A stretch of DNA of 64,000 nt from Flavobacterium sp. CF136 (GTDB taxonomy: Bacteria > Bacteroidota > Bacteroidia > Flavobacteriales > Flavobacteriaceae), in the NCBI RefSeq assembly GCF_000282055.1, contig NZ_AKJZ01000032.1, positions 1 through 64,000 of the forward strand, given 5' to 3'. Below, one piece after another: positions 46,552-54,532 of this stretch. Below the pieces are notes generated by a model. The model did no database searches, had not been told where the DNA came from, and saw only the letters and a program-made list of their open reading frames with translations. How positions within the stretch are numbered: position 1 is the first letter of the stretch; every line of letters starts with the position of its first letter. Both the position numbers and the translations under genes were made by a program.

Positions 46552-47676
46552 ATGAAGTTTAAATTTCTATTTTTATTTTGCCTGGCAACAATGTTTACCA
46601 TTCAGGCACAAACAACTAAGAAACCTGTTGTAAAATCAAATAAAACAACAAAAGCAACTCCAAAATCAAATCCTGGCGAAGGAATTTTTGCTACAATTTC
46701 TACCACTAAAGGCGATATTGTTTTGTCTTTAGAATATGTAAAAGCGCCTGTAACCGTAGCTAACTTTATTTCTTTGGCAGAAGGTAAAAATCCTAATGTA
46801 AAAGTGGAGAAACTGAAAGGAAAACCATTTTATGACGGATTAAAGTTTCACAGGGTTATCAATGACTTTATGATTCAGGGTGGTGATCCCGAAGGAAATG
46901 GTTCTGGAGGTCCGGGGTTTTCATTCAAAGATGAATTTACAGAAGATTTAAAATTTGAAAAAGGCGGAGTTTTGGCAATGGCCAATTCAGGCCCTGCCAC
47001 TAATGGGAGCCAGTTTTTTATCACACATAAAGAAACACCATGGTTAAATGGAAAACATACTATTTTTGGCCATGTAGTTTCCGGAATGGACAATGTAAAC
47101 AAAATTGTTCAGGATGATATCATGACAAAAATTACTATTACACGCAAAGGTTCTGCTGCCAAAAAATTTGATGCTGTAAAAGTTATAAACGAAGATGCTA
47201 AAAAAGAACTGTCTAAAAAAGCAGAAAGTCAAAAAGTAATTGCCGCAAAAGCTGCTTATTTCGCTGATGCTAAAGCCAGTGCTACAACAACTGAGTCAGG
47301 TTTAAAATATAAAATAACACAAAAAGGTTCAGATGTAAAACCGGCAGAAGGAACTACTTTCTATTTTCATTACGCAGGTTACTTTGAAGATGGAACTCTT
47401 TTTGACAGCAGTATTGCTGAAGTTGCAAAAGCATACGGTAAATACGATGCAAACAGAGATGCTCAAAAAGGATATCAGCCTTTTCCATTTGTTGCAGGTA
47501 AAAAAGACGGCATGATTCCTGGTTTCTTAGAAGCTTTAGGCATGATGTCTGACGGAGAAAAAGCGGTATTTTTTCTTCCTGCAAATTTAGCATATGGCGA
47601 AAAAGGTGCCGGAGGAGTAATTCCGCCAAATGCAACTTTAGTTTTTGAAATTGAAACATACAGCAAAAAACAATAA
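46552..47676 (+). CDS. Periplasmic cyclophilin-FKBP fusion peptidyl-prolyl isomerase
   Basis: This 374-residue soluble paralogue of the preceding protein has a signal peptide (FLFCLATMFTIQAQ, cleaved near residue 20) but no usable lipobox. A Thr/Lys-rich spacer follows, then a cyclophilin domain at about 42-205 (FHRVINDFMIQGGDP, NGSQFFITHKETPWLNGKHTIFG) and an FKBP domain at about 250-372 (GMIPGFLEALGMMSDGEKAVFFLPANLAYGEKGAGG). The domain order and the AxAYGKYDANRD-like insertion are the same as in its neighbour, so the pair arose by tandem duplication, followed by a change from membrane-anchored to soluble form. Confidence 0.92.
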   Translation: MKFKFLFLFCLATMFTIQAQTTKKPVVKSNKTTKATPKSNPGEGIFATISTTKGDIVLSLEYVKAPVTVANFISLAEGKNPNVKVEKLKGKPFYDGLKFHRVINDFMIQGGDPEGNGSGGPGFSFKDEFTEDLKFEKGGVLAMANSGPATNGSQFFITHKETPWLNGKHTIFGHVVSGMDNVNKIVQDDIMTKITITRKGSAAKKFDAVKVINEDAKKELSKKAESQKVIAAKAAYFADAKASATTTESGLKYKITQKGSDVKPAEGTTFYFHYAGYFEDGTLFDSSIAEVAKAYGKYDANRDAQKGYQPFPFVAGKKDGMIPGFLEALGMMSDGEKAVFFLPANLAYGEKGAGGVIPPNATLVFEIETYSKKQ

Positions 47677-47720
47677 GAAAATTTTTAGATAAGCATTAGC
47701 TTAAACATAAAAGCTTAACA

Positions 47721-47752
47721 AAAAAACTCCATTAGATAATGGAGTTTTTTTG
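47721..47752. terminator. Terminator with ACTCCATTA stem, copy 1
   Basis: ACTCCATTA/TAATGGAGT with a 2-base loop and A and T tracts lies between the rightward foldase gene and the leftward PepSY-like gene, and can serve both. The same stem occurs twice more in this window. Confidence 0.9.
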
Positions 47753-47756
47753 TTTT

Positions 47757-48191
47757 TTAATCTTTTTCGCCTTTTAAAAATTTGCCGTCTTTCGTAAATT
47801 CCAAATCAATTTTATTTGTTAAATCAACATCGAGATCTTTGTGTCCGTAATCAATATGTGTGATTTTTTCATTCGGATAATTTTTTGCCACATAATCTTT
47901 AATTGATTTAGGAATATACTCCGTCGGAATCGGTTTGTTGTTTCCGTCAACCTCCCTATATGATCCGTCTTTCCAAAATTCTACTTCTGTGCCATCTTTA
48001 AGTTTGACTTCATAACCTTTTTCACCATGTTCAGCATCTTTTTTAACGATGTCTACGGATGTATGGCTAAAATATTTTTTTATAAAGTCTTGTGATGTTT
48101 TTGGTAATTCTTTAAATTCTATTTTCTTTTGAGCATTCGCCGATATTACAAAACCGAGTAATAAAACGACAATTGTGATTATCTTTTTCAT
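47757..48191 (-). CDS. Periplasmic PepSY-like domain protein
   Basis: This 144-residue protein has a signal peptide (LLGFVISANAQ, cleaved after residue 20). Two copies of a PepSY-like motif follow: LPKTSQDFIKKYFSHTSVDIVKKD ... GYEVKLKDGTEVEFWKDGSYREVDG, then IPKSIKDYVAKNYPNEKITHIDYG ... DLTNKIDLEFTKDGKFLKGE. This is the PepSY-like (DUF2874-type) arrangement common in Bacteroidota. Such domains are thought to bind or modulate partner proteins; no enzyme activity is expected. It is monocistronic. Confidence 0.85.
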   Translation of the reverse strand: MKKIITIVVLLLGFVISANAQKKIEFKELPKTSQDFIKKYFSHTSVDIVKKDAEHGEKGYEVKLKDGTEVEFWKDGSYREVDGNNKPIPTEYIPKSIKDYVAKNYPNEKITHIDYGHKDLDVDLTNKIDLEFTKDGKFLKGEKD

Positions 48192-48314
48192 GATTCGTGA
48201 ATTTTGCGTTATTAATATTACTAATTTACAATAACTTAAAACACCTTCAAATCAATTTAAGAAACCTTTAGTTTTTTCACAAGTACTATCACCTTTATTT
48301 TCAATAACTTATAT

Positions 48315-49100
48315 CTACCAGGGACTTTCTTCGCTTTCGTCTTCAATATCATTGCTGAAAAATTTTCCTGTTGGCCCATTTTCATCAGTTAAAGTATGTT
48401 TAATTATAAAACCAGCTGCACTTTCTACAGTTCCGGGACCGCTAAAATGATTGAAATCTGTTGCAGTATAGCCCGGATCGATTGCATTTACTTTAAATGG
48501 CAGATCTCTCAGTTCATAAGCTAATGTAATGGTAAATGCATTTAAAGCCGCTTTCGACGGAACATAACAAACTCCTTTTATAGCATGGTATTTCCAATTT
48601 GGGTCGCTGTGTAAAGTAAGCGAACCAAGTCCCGAAGTAATATTGCTAATTCTTGGACTATCCGATTTTTTAAGCAGTTCCAGAAATACCTGAGTAACTC
48701 TTATGACTCCAAAAAAATTAGTGTCAAATGTTTTCTGAATATCTTCTATTGAAGTTATTGAAGGTTCTTGTGGCAAAACGCCAAGTACACCCGCATTGTT
48801 AATCAGAATATCCAACTTGCCCTGTTCGTTTTCTATAATGTTTTTGGCAGCTAAAATGCTATCAGGATTATTAACATCAATTTGAATCGCTTTAATGTTA
48901 TTAAGCCCTTTTTTGTTTAATTCTTTTACAGCTTCCTCCCCTTTTTCGAGGTCACGGCTTCCTAAATAAACAAACAATCCTTTTTCTGAAAGCTGTTTAG
49001 CTGTTTCTAAACCGATGCTTCTGTTTGCTCCTGTAATTAGTACTGATTTGTTCATCCCTTTTTTATTGCTTTCTTTCTGTTCGTGATTCTTAGAATTCAT
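48315..49100 (-). CDS. Short-chain dehydrogenase/reductase
   Basis: This 261-residue NAD(P)-dependent oxidoreductase has TGANRSIG cofactor loop near the N-terminus, NNAG in LINNAGVLG, Ser in ISNITSG and the catalytic Tyr-x-x-x-Lys as YVPSK. The family range covers many small carbonyls, so the substrate cannot be read. An open frame reaches 49157. ATG 49100 is favoured, and ATG 49055 (MNKSVLITGANRS) is also possible, because a regulator palindrome at 49157-49172 lies at the first candidate. It follows a Crp-family regulator on the same strand. Confidence 0.88.
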   Translation of the reverse strand: MNSKNHEQKESNKKGMNKSVLITGANRSIGLETAKQLSEKGLFVYLGSRDLEKGEEAVKELNKKGLNNIKAIQIDVNNPDSILAAKNIIENEQGKLDILINNAGVLGVLPQEPSITSIEDIQKTFDTNFFGVIRVTQVFLELLKKSDSPRISNITSGLGSLTLHSDPNWKYHAIKGVCYVPSKAALNAFTITLAYELRDLPFKVNAIDPGYTATDFNHFSGPGTVESAAGFIIKHTLTDENGPTGKFFSNDIEDESEESPW

Positions 49101-49156
49101 TTTTTTTTCTTTTAAAATTATTGAGTACAAAGTTGCATCGATAAAAAACGAAATCA

Positions 49157-49172
49157 TTTGCCATATGACAAA
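49157..49172 (-). promoter_or_regulatory. Palindromic operator, site 2 (before the SDR)
   Basis: TTTGCCATATGACAAA fits TTTGYCATNTGRCAAA, the same palindrome seen at 49784-49799 before the Crp-family gene. It lies just after that gene's stop codon, 57 bases before the chosen SDR start. Confidence 0.65.
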
Positions 49173-49180
49173 AAGCGATT

Positions 49181-49750
49181 TTAGCGTATATTTTTTCTAA
49201 TTCGACTTAAAGAAGACTGTGTAATTCCTAAATAAGAAGCTAAATATGAAAGCGGAATTCTATTGATAACCTTAGGATATTTTTCCATAAAAGACAAATA
49301 ACGTGTCGTAGCATCTTCTGAAACCAAAGGACTCCTTCTGGCTACTTTCTGAATCAATGCTCTGGAGATAATTTTATGTACAATAGTATCCCAGCCCACA
49401 ATGGTCTGCAGAAGTTCTTCCCAATCGGGTTTAGAAAACACAATAAGTTTACAATTTGTGACAGCCTGCACATATGCCGAAGAACAAATGCTATTCTCAA
49501 AACTTTCTAAATCTACTACAAGATTATTTTCTTCGATGAAATATTTAGTGATTTCTTCTCCTTTGTTATCATAGTAACAAACCCGCATGATTCCATCTAA
49601 AATGAAACCTACCTGTACAGCAATTTTTCCTGCTTCAGAAAAATATTCGTCTTTACGAAGCTCTAATTCCGTTGCTTTCTTTGAGATTAACTCGATCTGC
49701 TGCTGATTTAAATTGCCAAACTGCAAAATATATTCTACCAATTCTTTCAT
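49181..49750 (-). CDS. Crp/Fnr-family transcriptional regulator
   Basis: This 189-residue regulator has an N-terminal cyclic-nucleotide-binding-like beta-roll (about residues 20-115; YFSEAGKIAVQVGFILDGIMRVCYYDNKGEEITKYF, where the typical cAMP-binding RxxL/S residues are not obvious). A helical linker leads to a short winged-helix end (IPLSYLASYLGITQSSLSRIRKNI). There are no FNR-type cysteines. It is divergent from a TonB-dependent receptor and precedes an SDR gene. An identical-type palindrome lies in its own upstream region and before the SDR, which suggests autoregulation and control of the SDR. Signal unknown. Confidence 0.88.
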   Translation of the reverse strand: MKELVEYILQFGNLNQQQIELISKKATELELRKDEYFSEAGKIAVQVGFILDGIMRVCYYDNKGEEITKYFIEENNLVVDLESFENSICSSAYVQAVTNCKLIVFSKPDWEELLQTIVGWDTIVHKIISRALIQKVARRSPLVSEDATTRYLSFMEKYPKVINRIPLSYLASYLGITQSSLSRIRKNIR

Positions 49751-49783
49751 GATGGCAAGTTAGGAATATCTTTTTATTGAAGA

Positions 49784-49799
49784 TTTGTCATTTGGCAAA
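49784..49799. promoter_or_regulatory. Palindromic operator, site 1 (before the Crp-family gene)
   Basis: TTTGTCATTTGGCAAA is a near-perfect palindrome of the form TTTGYCATNTGRCAAA. It sits 34 bases before the regulator start, in the divergent region shared with the TonB-dependent receptor. It matches site 2 at 49157-49172. Confidence 0.65.
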
Positions 49800-49926
49800 A
49801 AATGTTATTAGGCGACAATAAAATATATACATTTCACTATACAATCATAAACATTTATAGTTCAACATCTTAATAAAAAAATATAACAATCTCGTCAAAA
49901 ATATCACACTATTTTAATTTATTTTT

Positions 49927-49952
49927 ATTTATTCTAAATAAATATATATTTG
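49927..49952 (+). promoter_or_regulatory. -7 box with overlapping AT palindrome before the siderophore receptor
   Basis: TATATTTG (49945-49952) matches TAnnTTTG, giving a short leader to the ATG at 49974. Directly before it is ATTTATT-cta-AATAAAT (49927-49943), a palindrome that could be a Fur-type site. Being AT-rich, it may also be chance. Confidence 0.4.
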
Positions 49953-49973
49953 CAGAAATTTTAGAAATCAAAA

Positions 49974-52418
49974 ATGAAATCACTTTACATCCTGGTATTT
50001 GTACTCTTTGTTAATTTTATTCGGGCCCAAAATACCGAAATCAAAGGAAAAATAACATCCGAAAATAACATCGAAAGCTTTAGTGCCTCGGTAACAATAA
50101 AGAACACTGGTGAAAAAACTACCACAGACGACAAGGGAAATTTTGAATTTTATAATATAAAACCCGGCAAATACACCCTTTTAATCACTTCTTTAGGACA
50201 TACTTCACAAACAAGAGAAATAGAATTGCAGGAAGATTCAAAAATAAATCTTTCCATTGTAATGGAGGAAAACATTAATCAACTGCAAACTGTAGAAATT
50301 ACCGGAAGAAAAGAGAAGTCATATAAAAATACTAAATCCTTTATTGGAGCAAAAACAGAAATCGCATTAAAAGATTTACCACAAGCAGTTTCTTATGCAA
50401 CTAAAGAATTAATAGCCGACCAAGGTGCCATTCGTGTTGGAGAAGTTGTAAAAAACTTTAGCGGGGTGAGTCAGTTTACTTTTTATGACGATATTTCTAT
50501 TAGAGGTTTCCGAATAAATGGTCAAAGCAATACGCAGTTACTTAACGGATTGCGAACTTCTACCGGTTTCTGGAAACAGCCTCTGGCTAATTATCTGGAA
50601 AGGGTTGAAGTTTTAAAAGGTCCATCATCTGCTCTGTTTGGTAATGCTTCTCCGGGCGGAGTTGTAAACAGGGTAACTAAAAAGCCACTTGATAAAGCAG
50701 CAAACAGCGTTAGTTTTTCTACCGGCAGCTTTAATACACTTAGGGCATTAGCGGATTTTACCGGACCATTAAACAAAGAAAAAACACTTTTATACCGTCT
50801 TAATCTTGGTTATGAAAATGCCAATTCTTTTAGAGATTTACAATTTGATAAAAACACTGTGATTGCTCCTTCCCTGTCATTTTTACCAAATGACAAAACA
50901 CGTGTTAATCTGGATTTGATTTATACCAGCTCTAAAAGTGTTTTGGATCGTGGCCAGTCTACTTATGAAAATGATTTATATTCTACTAAAACAAGCCAGT
51001 CACTCAATTCGACAAATGATTATCTAAATGAAGAAACATACATTTTAACAACATCATTAAATCACCAGTTTACTGATAAATTAAGCTTTTCCAGTTCCTA
51101 TATCAGAACAGGTTACAGTGAAGATTTATTAGAACATCGCGGCGCTAATAAATATGCAGTAGATGGCAATGGAGCAACTATTCCAACACAGATTGAGATG
51201 CAGGTTTTTATGCGAAAAAGAAAACGCTATATTGATAACATAGCCAGTTTTATGAATTATAAAGCAGAAACCGGAGCGCTTACTCATAATTTAATTTTAG
51301 GTTATGATTACGCACAAGAACAAGTTCCTGCCGGAGGATCTCAATTACAGGCAAGAGGATACAGAAATGCCAGTAATACCGGAGCGATTGCTACGTACAA
51401 TCCAAATAATAAAAGTGCTTATTTATTAGATTCAAAAGGAAATCCGGTTCCCAATGTGGCACATTTTGATTTGGCTAACCCTTCTTCATCGCAGCAATTA
51501 AAAGATATAAGCAAATATTTTTACACAACTGTACCATTCGACCAGTCTTATTATTCAACTTACGGCGTTTATTTGCAAGATCATATCAAATGGGGACCAT
51601 TGCAGGCATTAATTGGTTTTCGTTATGACGAATATATAGACAGAACAAATTATGAAAAACCAAACGAAGAAAAAGTAAAACAACACTCTTTTCTTCCTCG
51701 TGTAGGTCTTACGTATACCTTAAATCCTAATATCAATCTTTATAGTACCTATGTAAAAGGATACAATCCACAAACAGCATCGGTTATTGCAAATCCAAAT
51801 GCGGGAGGTCCTTTTAATCCTTTAGAAAATAATATGATCGAAGTGGGTGGAAAATCATCCTGGTTTAATGATAACTTATTTGTTACCCTGGCACTTTATA
51901 AAATTGAACAAAAAAATACATTATATACTGCCAATGATGCAACTAATCCGGATTTAATGAGAGCTGTAGGTAAAGAAAACTCGAAAGGTATCGAAGTAGA
52001 TATTACTGGTAATATTTTACCTCAATGGAGTATTTCGGCTGCATATTCTTATAATGAATCTCATATTACCGACAGTCCTATAGTCGAAGAGGTAGGAAGG
52101 CAAAAACCAAATACTCCCAATAATCAAGGTAATCTTTGGACCAGATATAATTTTACAAATGGAACTTTGAAAGATTTTGGAATTGCCTTTGGAGCTAACT
52201 ATGTTACCACAAGGACTATGAGTCAGACCAACACACAAACTTTACCGGGTTATGCTGTTACAAATGCAACTTTGTATTATACTATTAACAAATTCAAACT
52301 TCAGTTAAATGCCAACAATCTTGCCAATAAAACCTACTGGGTTGGTGGTTATGACTATATACGATTATTCCCCGGAGCGCCAAGAAACTGGATGCTGACT
52401 CTTGGGTATTCATTTTGA
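49974..52418 (+). CDS. TonB-dependent siderophore receptor
   Basis: This 814-residue outer-membrane receptor has a signal peptide at 1-18 and a carboxypeptidase-regulatory-like domain at about 21-95 (ITSLGHTSQTREIEL). The plug domain at about 120-240 holds VKNFSGVSQFTFYDDISIRGF, YLERVEVLKGPSSALFGNASPGGVVNRVTKKP. The beta-barrel ends in WMLTLGYSF with the C-terminal aromatic. The plug motifs are those of the FhuE/FpvA siderophore class, so ferric-siderophore uptake is likely. It lies divergent to the Crp-family regulator and ends at a terminator. Confidence 0.93.
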   Translation: MKSLYILVFVLFVNFIRAQNTEIKGKITSENNIESFSASVTIKNTGEKTTTDDKGNFEFYNIKPGKYTLLITSLGHTSQTREIELQEDSKINLSIVMEENINQLQTVEITGRKEKSYKNTKSFIGAKTEIALKDLPQAVSYATKELIADQGAIRVGEVVKNFSGVSQFTFYDDISIRGFRINGQSNTQLLNGLRTSTGFWKQPLANYLERVEVLKGPSSALFGNASPGGVVNRVTKKPLDKAANSVSFSTGSFNTLRALADFTGPLNKEKTLLYRLNLGYENANSFRDLQFDKNTVIAPSLSFLPNDKTRVNLDLIYTSSKSVLDRGQSTYENDLYSTKTSQSLNSTNDYLNEETYILTTSLNHQFTDKLSFSSSYIRTGYSEDLLEHRGANKYAVDGNGATIPTQIEMQVFMRKRKRYIDNIASFMNYKAETGALTHNLILGYDYAQEQVPAGGSQLQARGYRNASNTGAIATYNPNNKSAYLLDSKGNPVPNVAHFDLANPSSSQQLKDISKYFYTTVPFDQSYYSTYGVYLQDHIKWGPLQALIGFRYDEYIDRTNYEKPNEEKVKQHSFLPRVGLTYTLNPNINLYSTYVKGYNPQTASVIANPNAGGPFNPLENNMIEVGGKSSWFNDNLFVTLALYKIEQKNTLYTANDATNPDLMRAVGKENSKGIEVDITGNILPQWSISAAYSYNESHITDSPIVEEVGRQKPNTPNNQGNLWTRYNFTNGTLKDFGIAFGANYVTTRTMSQTNTQTLPGYAVTNATLYYTINKFKLQLNANNLANKTYWVGGYDYIRLFPGAPRNWMLTLGYSF

Positions 52419-52476
52419 TTTAGATTCTTTATTATATCATGTACAACTATTTTATGAATAGAAAAAACTAAAGTAT

Positions 52477-52507
52477 AAAAAAACTCCATTATAATGGAGT
52501 TTTTTTT
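52477..52507. terminator. Terminator with ACTCCATTA stem, copy 2
   Basis: ACTCCA-TTATAA-TGGAGT with A and T runs lies 65 bases after the siderophore-receptor stop codon. Confidence 0.85.
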
Positions 52508-52552
52508 GTGGTCCTTATGACCTTGTTTACGAACATTTTATATTTGATTTGA

Positions 52553-52672
52553 AGAAAATTTCAACGAGCTACATCTTATAGCTACACAAGACTTGGCCGT
52601 ATTGACGATACAACCGGACTTTCTGCAGCACTCGGCAACGGAAGTGTTAGTATAACTTTTGAATTGAAGTAA
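52553..52672 (+). pseudogene. Possible remnant of a protein C-terminus
   Basis: After a TGA, 39 sense codons run to a TAA and read with good protein character: [20 protein letters not shown] followed by [10 protein letters not shown]. There is no start codon and nothing upstream continues the frame. Base composition is higher in GC than nearby intergenic DNA. It looks like the tail of a lost gene. The rest of 52419-52757 shows only the terminator at 52477-52507. Confidence 0.3.
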
Positions 52673-52757
52673 ATAAAGCAGGCCCCAAGAAAACAGCCGT
52701 CTTGAGAAAATTCAACCTGATTTATTGTAAAAGCTCACGAAACAACTTCTTGTTTTA

Positions 52758-53960
52758 TTATCGAATTATTTTTAGATATGCCCTATAGACATTGTCCATA
52801 ATAGAAGTTCGCATATAAAATACGTTTTCGTCTTTTTCTTTTAAATCAAATTGAATTAAACCTGCATCACAATAATAATATAATAAATTATCATCATCAG
52901 GAAATTCAAGATTTGAAATAGGCAATGTTGTTAAATTTGCTTCGAATGCTATTTCGCCATTATTTATGTCTAATTGAAAAAGTCTTCCCTTACGGGTATA
53001 TCCCCAAACGTTATCACTTTCCTCTTGGATGTATTCGACATTGTCATCTTTAAAGTCAGTTTTCCATAGCTGAGTTCCTGTTTTTGAATCAACAGCATAT
53101 ACAGAAGAAACTGTTGCACCTTGAGCTGCAAAATATATTTTTTTGTCTTTGCAAAAAATACGCTCCTTGATATTATATTGATTTTCATCAAATTTAAATT
53201 GCCATAAAACATCTGGTTTATCAGGGCTTAAGGCAAAAAGCACATTTTTTCCATTTGCTATAAATACATTTTCACCATCCGTTACAGGCTTTCCGTATAT
53301 AGGTTCTTCAAAGCTTTTTTGGTAAAAAACTTTTCCTGTATTTGCTTCAAAACTGTAGAAATTGGAGCCACTTTGGGTAAAAACTTTGTTGTCAAAAAAG
53401 AGAACAGGAATATCATTATTTACTGAATCCAGCTTGTATTTCCATATTAAACTGCCATCTTTTATATCAAGAGCATAAATGTTACTATTTTGAGTTGTTA
53501 TATACAGTTTTCCATCATTTATGGTTGGAATTTGATTTTTTAATATAATTTGATCTTTAACATTACCTAACCTTGATTTCCAAAAAACAGCACCGGTTTG
53601 GTTATCAATTGCGAAAATTTCACCGTTAATAAACGGAACGTATATAACTCCATCGTGTAGTGTCACTGCATTTGCGCACATTTCAGTATGGGAATCCGTA
53701 GCTTTTACGGTCCAGCCAGTTGTTTCAGTTTCTAAATCAAATGAGAAAAGGGAGCCATCATAATCATAAATTAGGATTGAAGCTTCATCTAATGGAACTT
53801 TTGTAAGTGGATTTATGACTTTATTAGAGACCATATCATTAAGCGGTAAAACTTCATTATTAGGAGAATTAGTTTTGCCAGGTTCTGACACGGTTGGCGT
53901 TTGCCCAAATATATTGATAACCGTAAATACAAATAAAAGAGTTATTAGTTTTTGTTTCAT
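52758..53960 (-). CDS. Exported PQQ-type beta-propeller protein
   Basis: This 400-residue protein has a signal peptide (ATG 53960; an open frame reaches a TTG at 54014, but the signal peptide starts here). The remainder is made of repeated blades with the PQQ-repeat pattern A-x-D-x-x-[ST]G-x-x-x-W, such as FAIDNQTGAVFWKSRLG, YALDIKDGSLIWKYKLD and YAVDSKTGTQLWKTDF. The family includes quinoprotein dehydrogenases and BamB; no PQQ-binding or calcium residues can be shown. It is probably a periplasmic scaffold. A TACATTTG -7 box (54036-54029) fits a 60-base leader. Confidence 0.85.
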   Translation of the reverse strand: MKQKLITLLFVFTVINIFGQTPTVSEPGKTNSPNNEVLPLNDMVSNKVINPLTKVPLDEASILIYDYDGSLFSFDLETETTGWTVKATDSHTEMCANAVTLHDGVIYVPFINGEIFAIDNQTGAVFWKSRLGNVKDQIILKNQIPTINDGKLYITTQNSNIYALDIKDGSLIWKYKLDSVNNDIPVLFFDNKVFTQSGSNFYSFEANTGKVFYQKSFEEPIYGKPVTDGENVFIANGKNVLFALSPDKPDVLWQFKFDENQYNIKERIFCKDKKIYFAAQGATVSSVYAVDSKTGTQLWKTDFKDDNVEYIQEESDNVWGYTRKGRLFQLDINNGEIAFEANLTTLPISNLEFPDDDNLLYYYCDAGLIQFDLKEKDENVFYMRTSIMDNVYRAYLKIIR

Positions 53961-54180
53961 TTTTAAAATTTGGGTTTTATACTTTGATTCCTTTTTTAGC
54001 AATAAAATTGCCAAAACAATATCTATGTCAAATGTAATAAAAAATTATTACAGCATTTTAGAAGCTATAAAGTCTTTGAATTCTGAATTTGTATTCAAAA
54101 CTGGGATAGACTGAAAATAAAAAAAGATCTGATTTATTGGCTGTAGCATTACATTCTTAAGATTCGAAAAGTATAAACAT

Positions 54181-54210
54181 AAAAAAACTCCATTATTTCT
54201 AATGGAGTTT
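54181..54210 (-). terminator. Terminator of tRNA-Val, ACTCCATTA stem, copy 3
   Basis: On the minus strand, ACTCCATTA / TAATGGAGT with a 4-base loop is followed by a T-run, 5 bases after the tRNA 3' end. Confidence 0.9.
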
Positions 54211-54214
54211 TCTG

Positions 54215-54289
54215 TGGGCGATGAGGGGTTCGAACCCCCGACCCCCTCGGTGTAAACGAGGTGCTCTGAACCAGCTGAGCTAATCGCCC
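54215..54289 (-). tRNA. tRNA-Val (anticodon TAC)
   Basis: The 75-base cloverleaf reads GGGCGAT acceptor (pairs with ATCGCCC), GCTC D-stem, anticodon stem CCTCG/CGAGG with loop TTTACAC giving anticodon TAC, and T-arm GGGGG-TTCGAAC-CCCTC. The discriminator base is A and the 3' CCA is not encoded. A perfect Bacteroidota promoter stands 17 bases upstream and a terminator 5 bases downstream. Confidence 0.97.
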
Positions 54290-54305
54290 TTTGTTTAAAG
54301 GTGTG

Positions 54306-54336
54306 CAAATATACAGCTAGAATTTGTATTTGCAAA
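54306..54336 (-). promoter_or_regulatory. tRNA-Val promoter
   Basis: On the minus strand TTTG (54336-54333) is followed after exactly 19 bases by TATATTTG (54313-54306). This is the full Bacteroidota -33/-7 consensus, ending 16 bases before the mature tRNA start. Confidence 0.85.
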
Positions 54337-54479
54337 CATAATTTAGAAAAAAGTGAAATATTTTTTACTGTTTTCGTTTATCAATCTATATTTCAGCTTC
54401 TTAAAAAACAAATAAAACTTGATATTTTCTTAGCATTTAGTTAAAAAACGAAATCCGGAAAGCTAATTTAGAATAATCT

Positions 54480-54510
54480 TTTGTATTCATTTGCTATAGT
54501 CATACATTTG
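54480..54510 (+). promoter_or_regulatory. Promoter of the ABC exporter gene
   Basis: TTTG (54480-54483), 19 bases, then TACATTTG (54503-54510): a full Bacteroidota consensus. Transcription would start near 54516. That leaves almost no leader for the ATG at 54521 and favours the ATG at 54533. Confidence 0.8.
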
Positions 54511-54532
54511 CATACCTTAAATGTATACTCAC

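Noticed and set aside
49101-49157. SDR start at 49157 (19 extra residues)
   Set aside because: The extra residues are not SDR-like and the codon adjoins the regulator palindrome; a later ATG is more likely.
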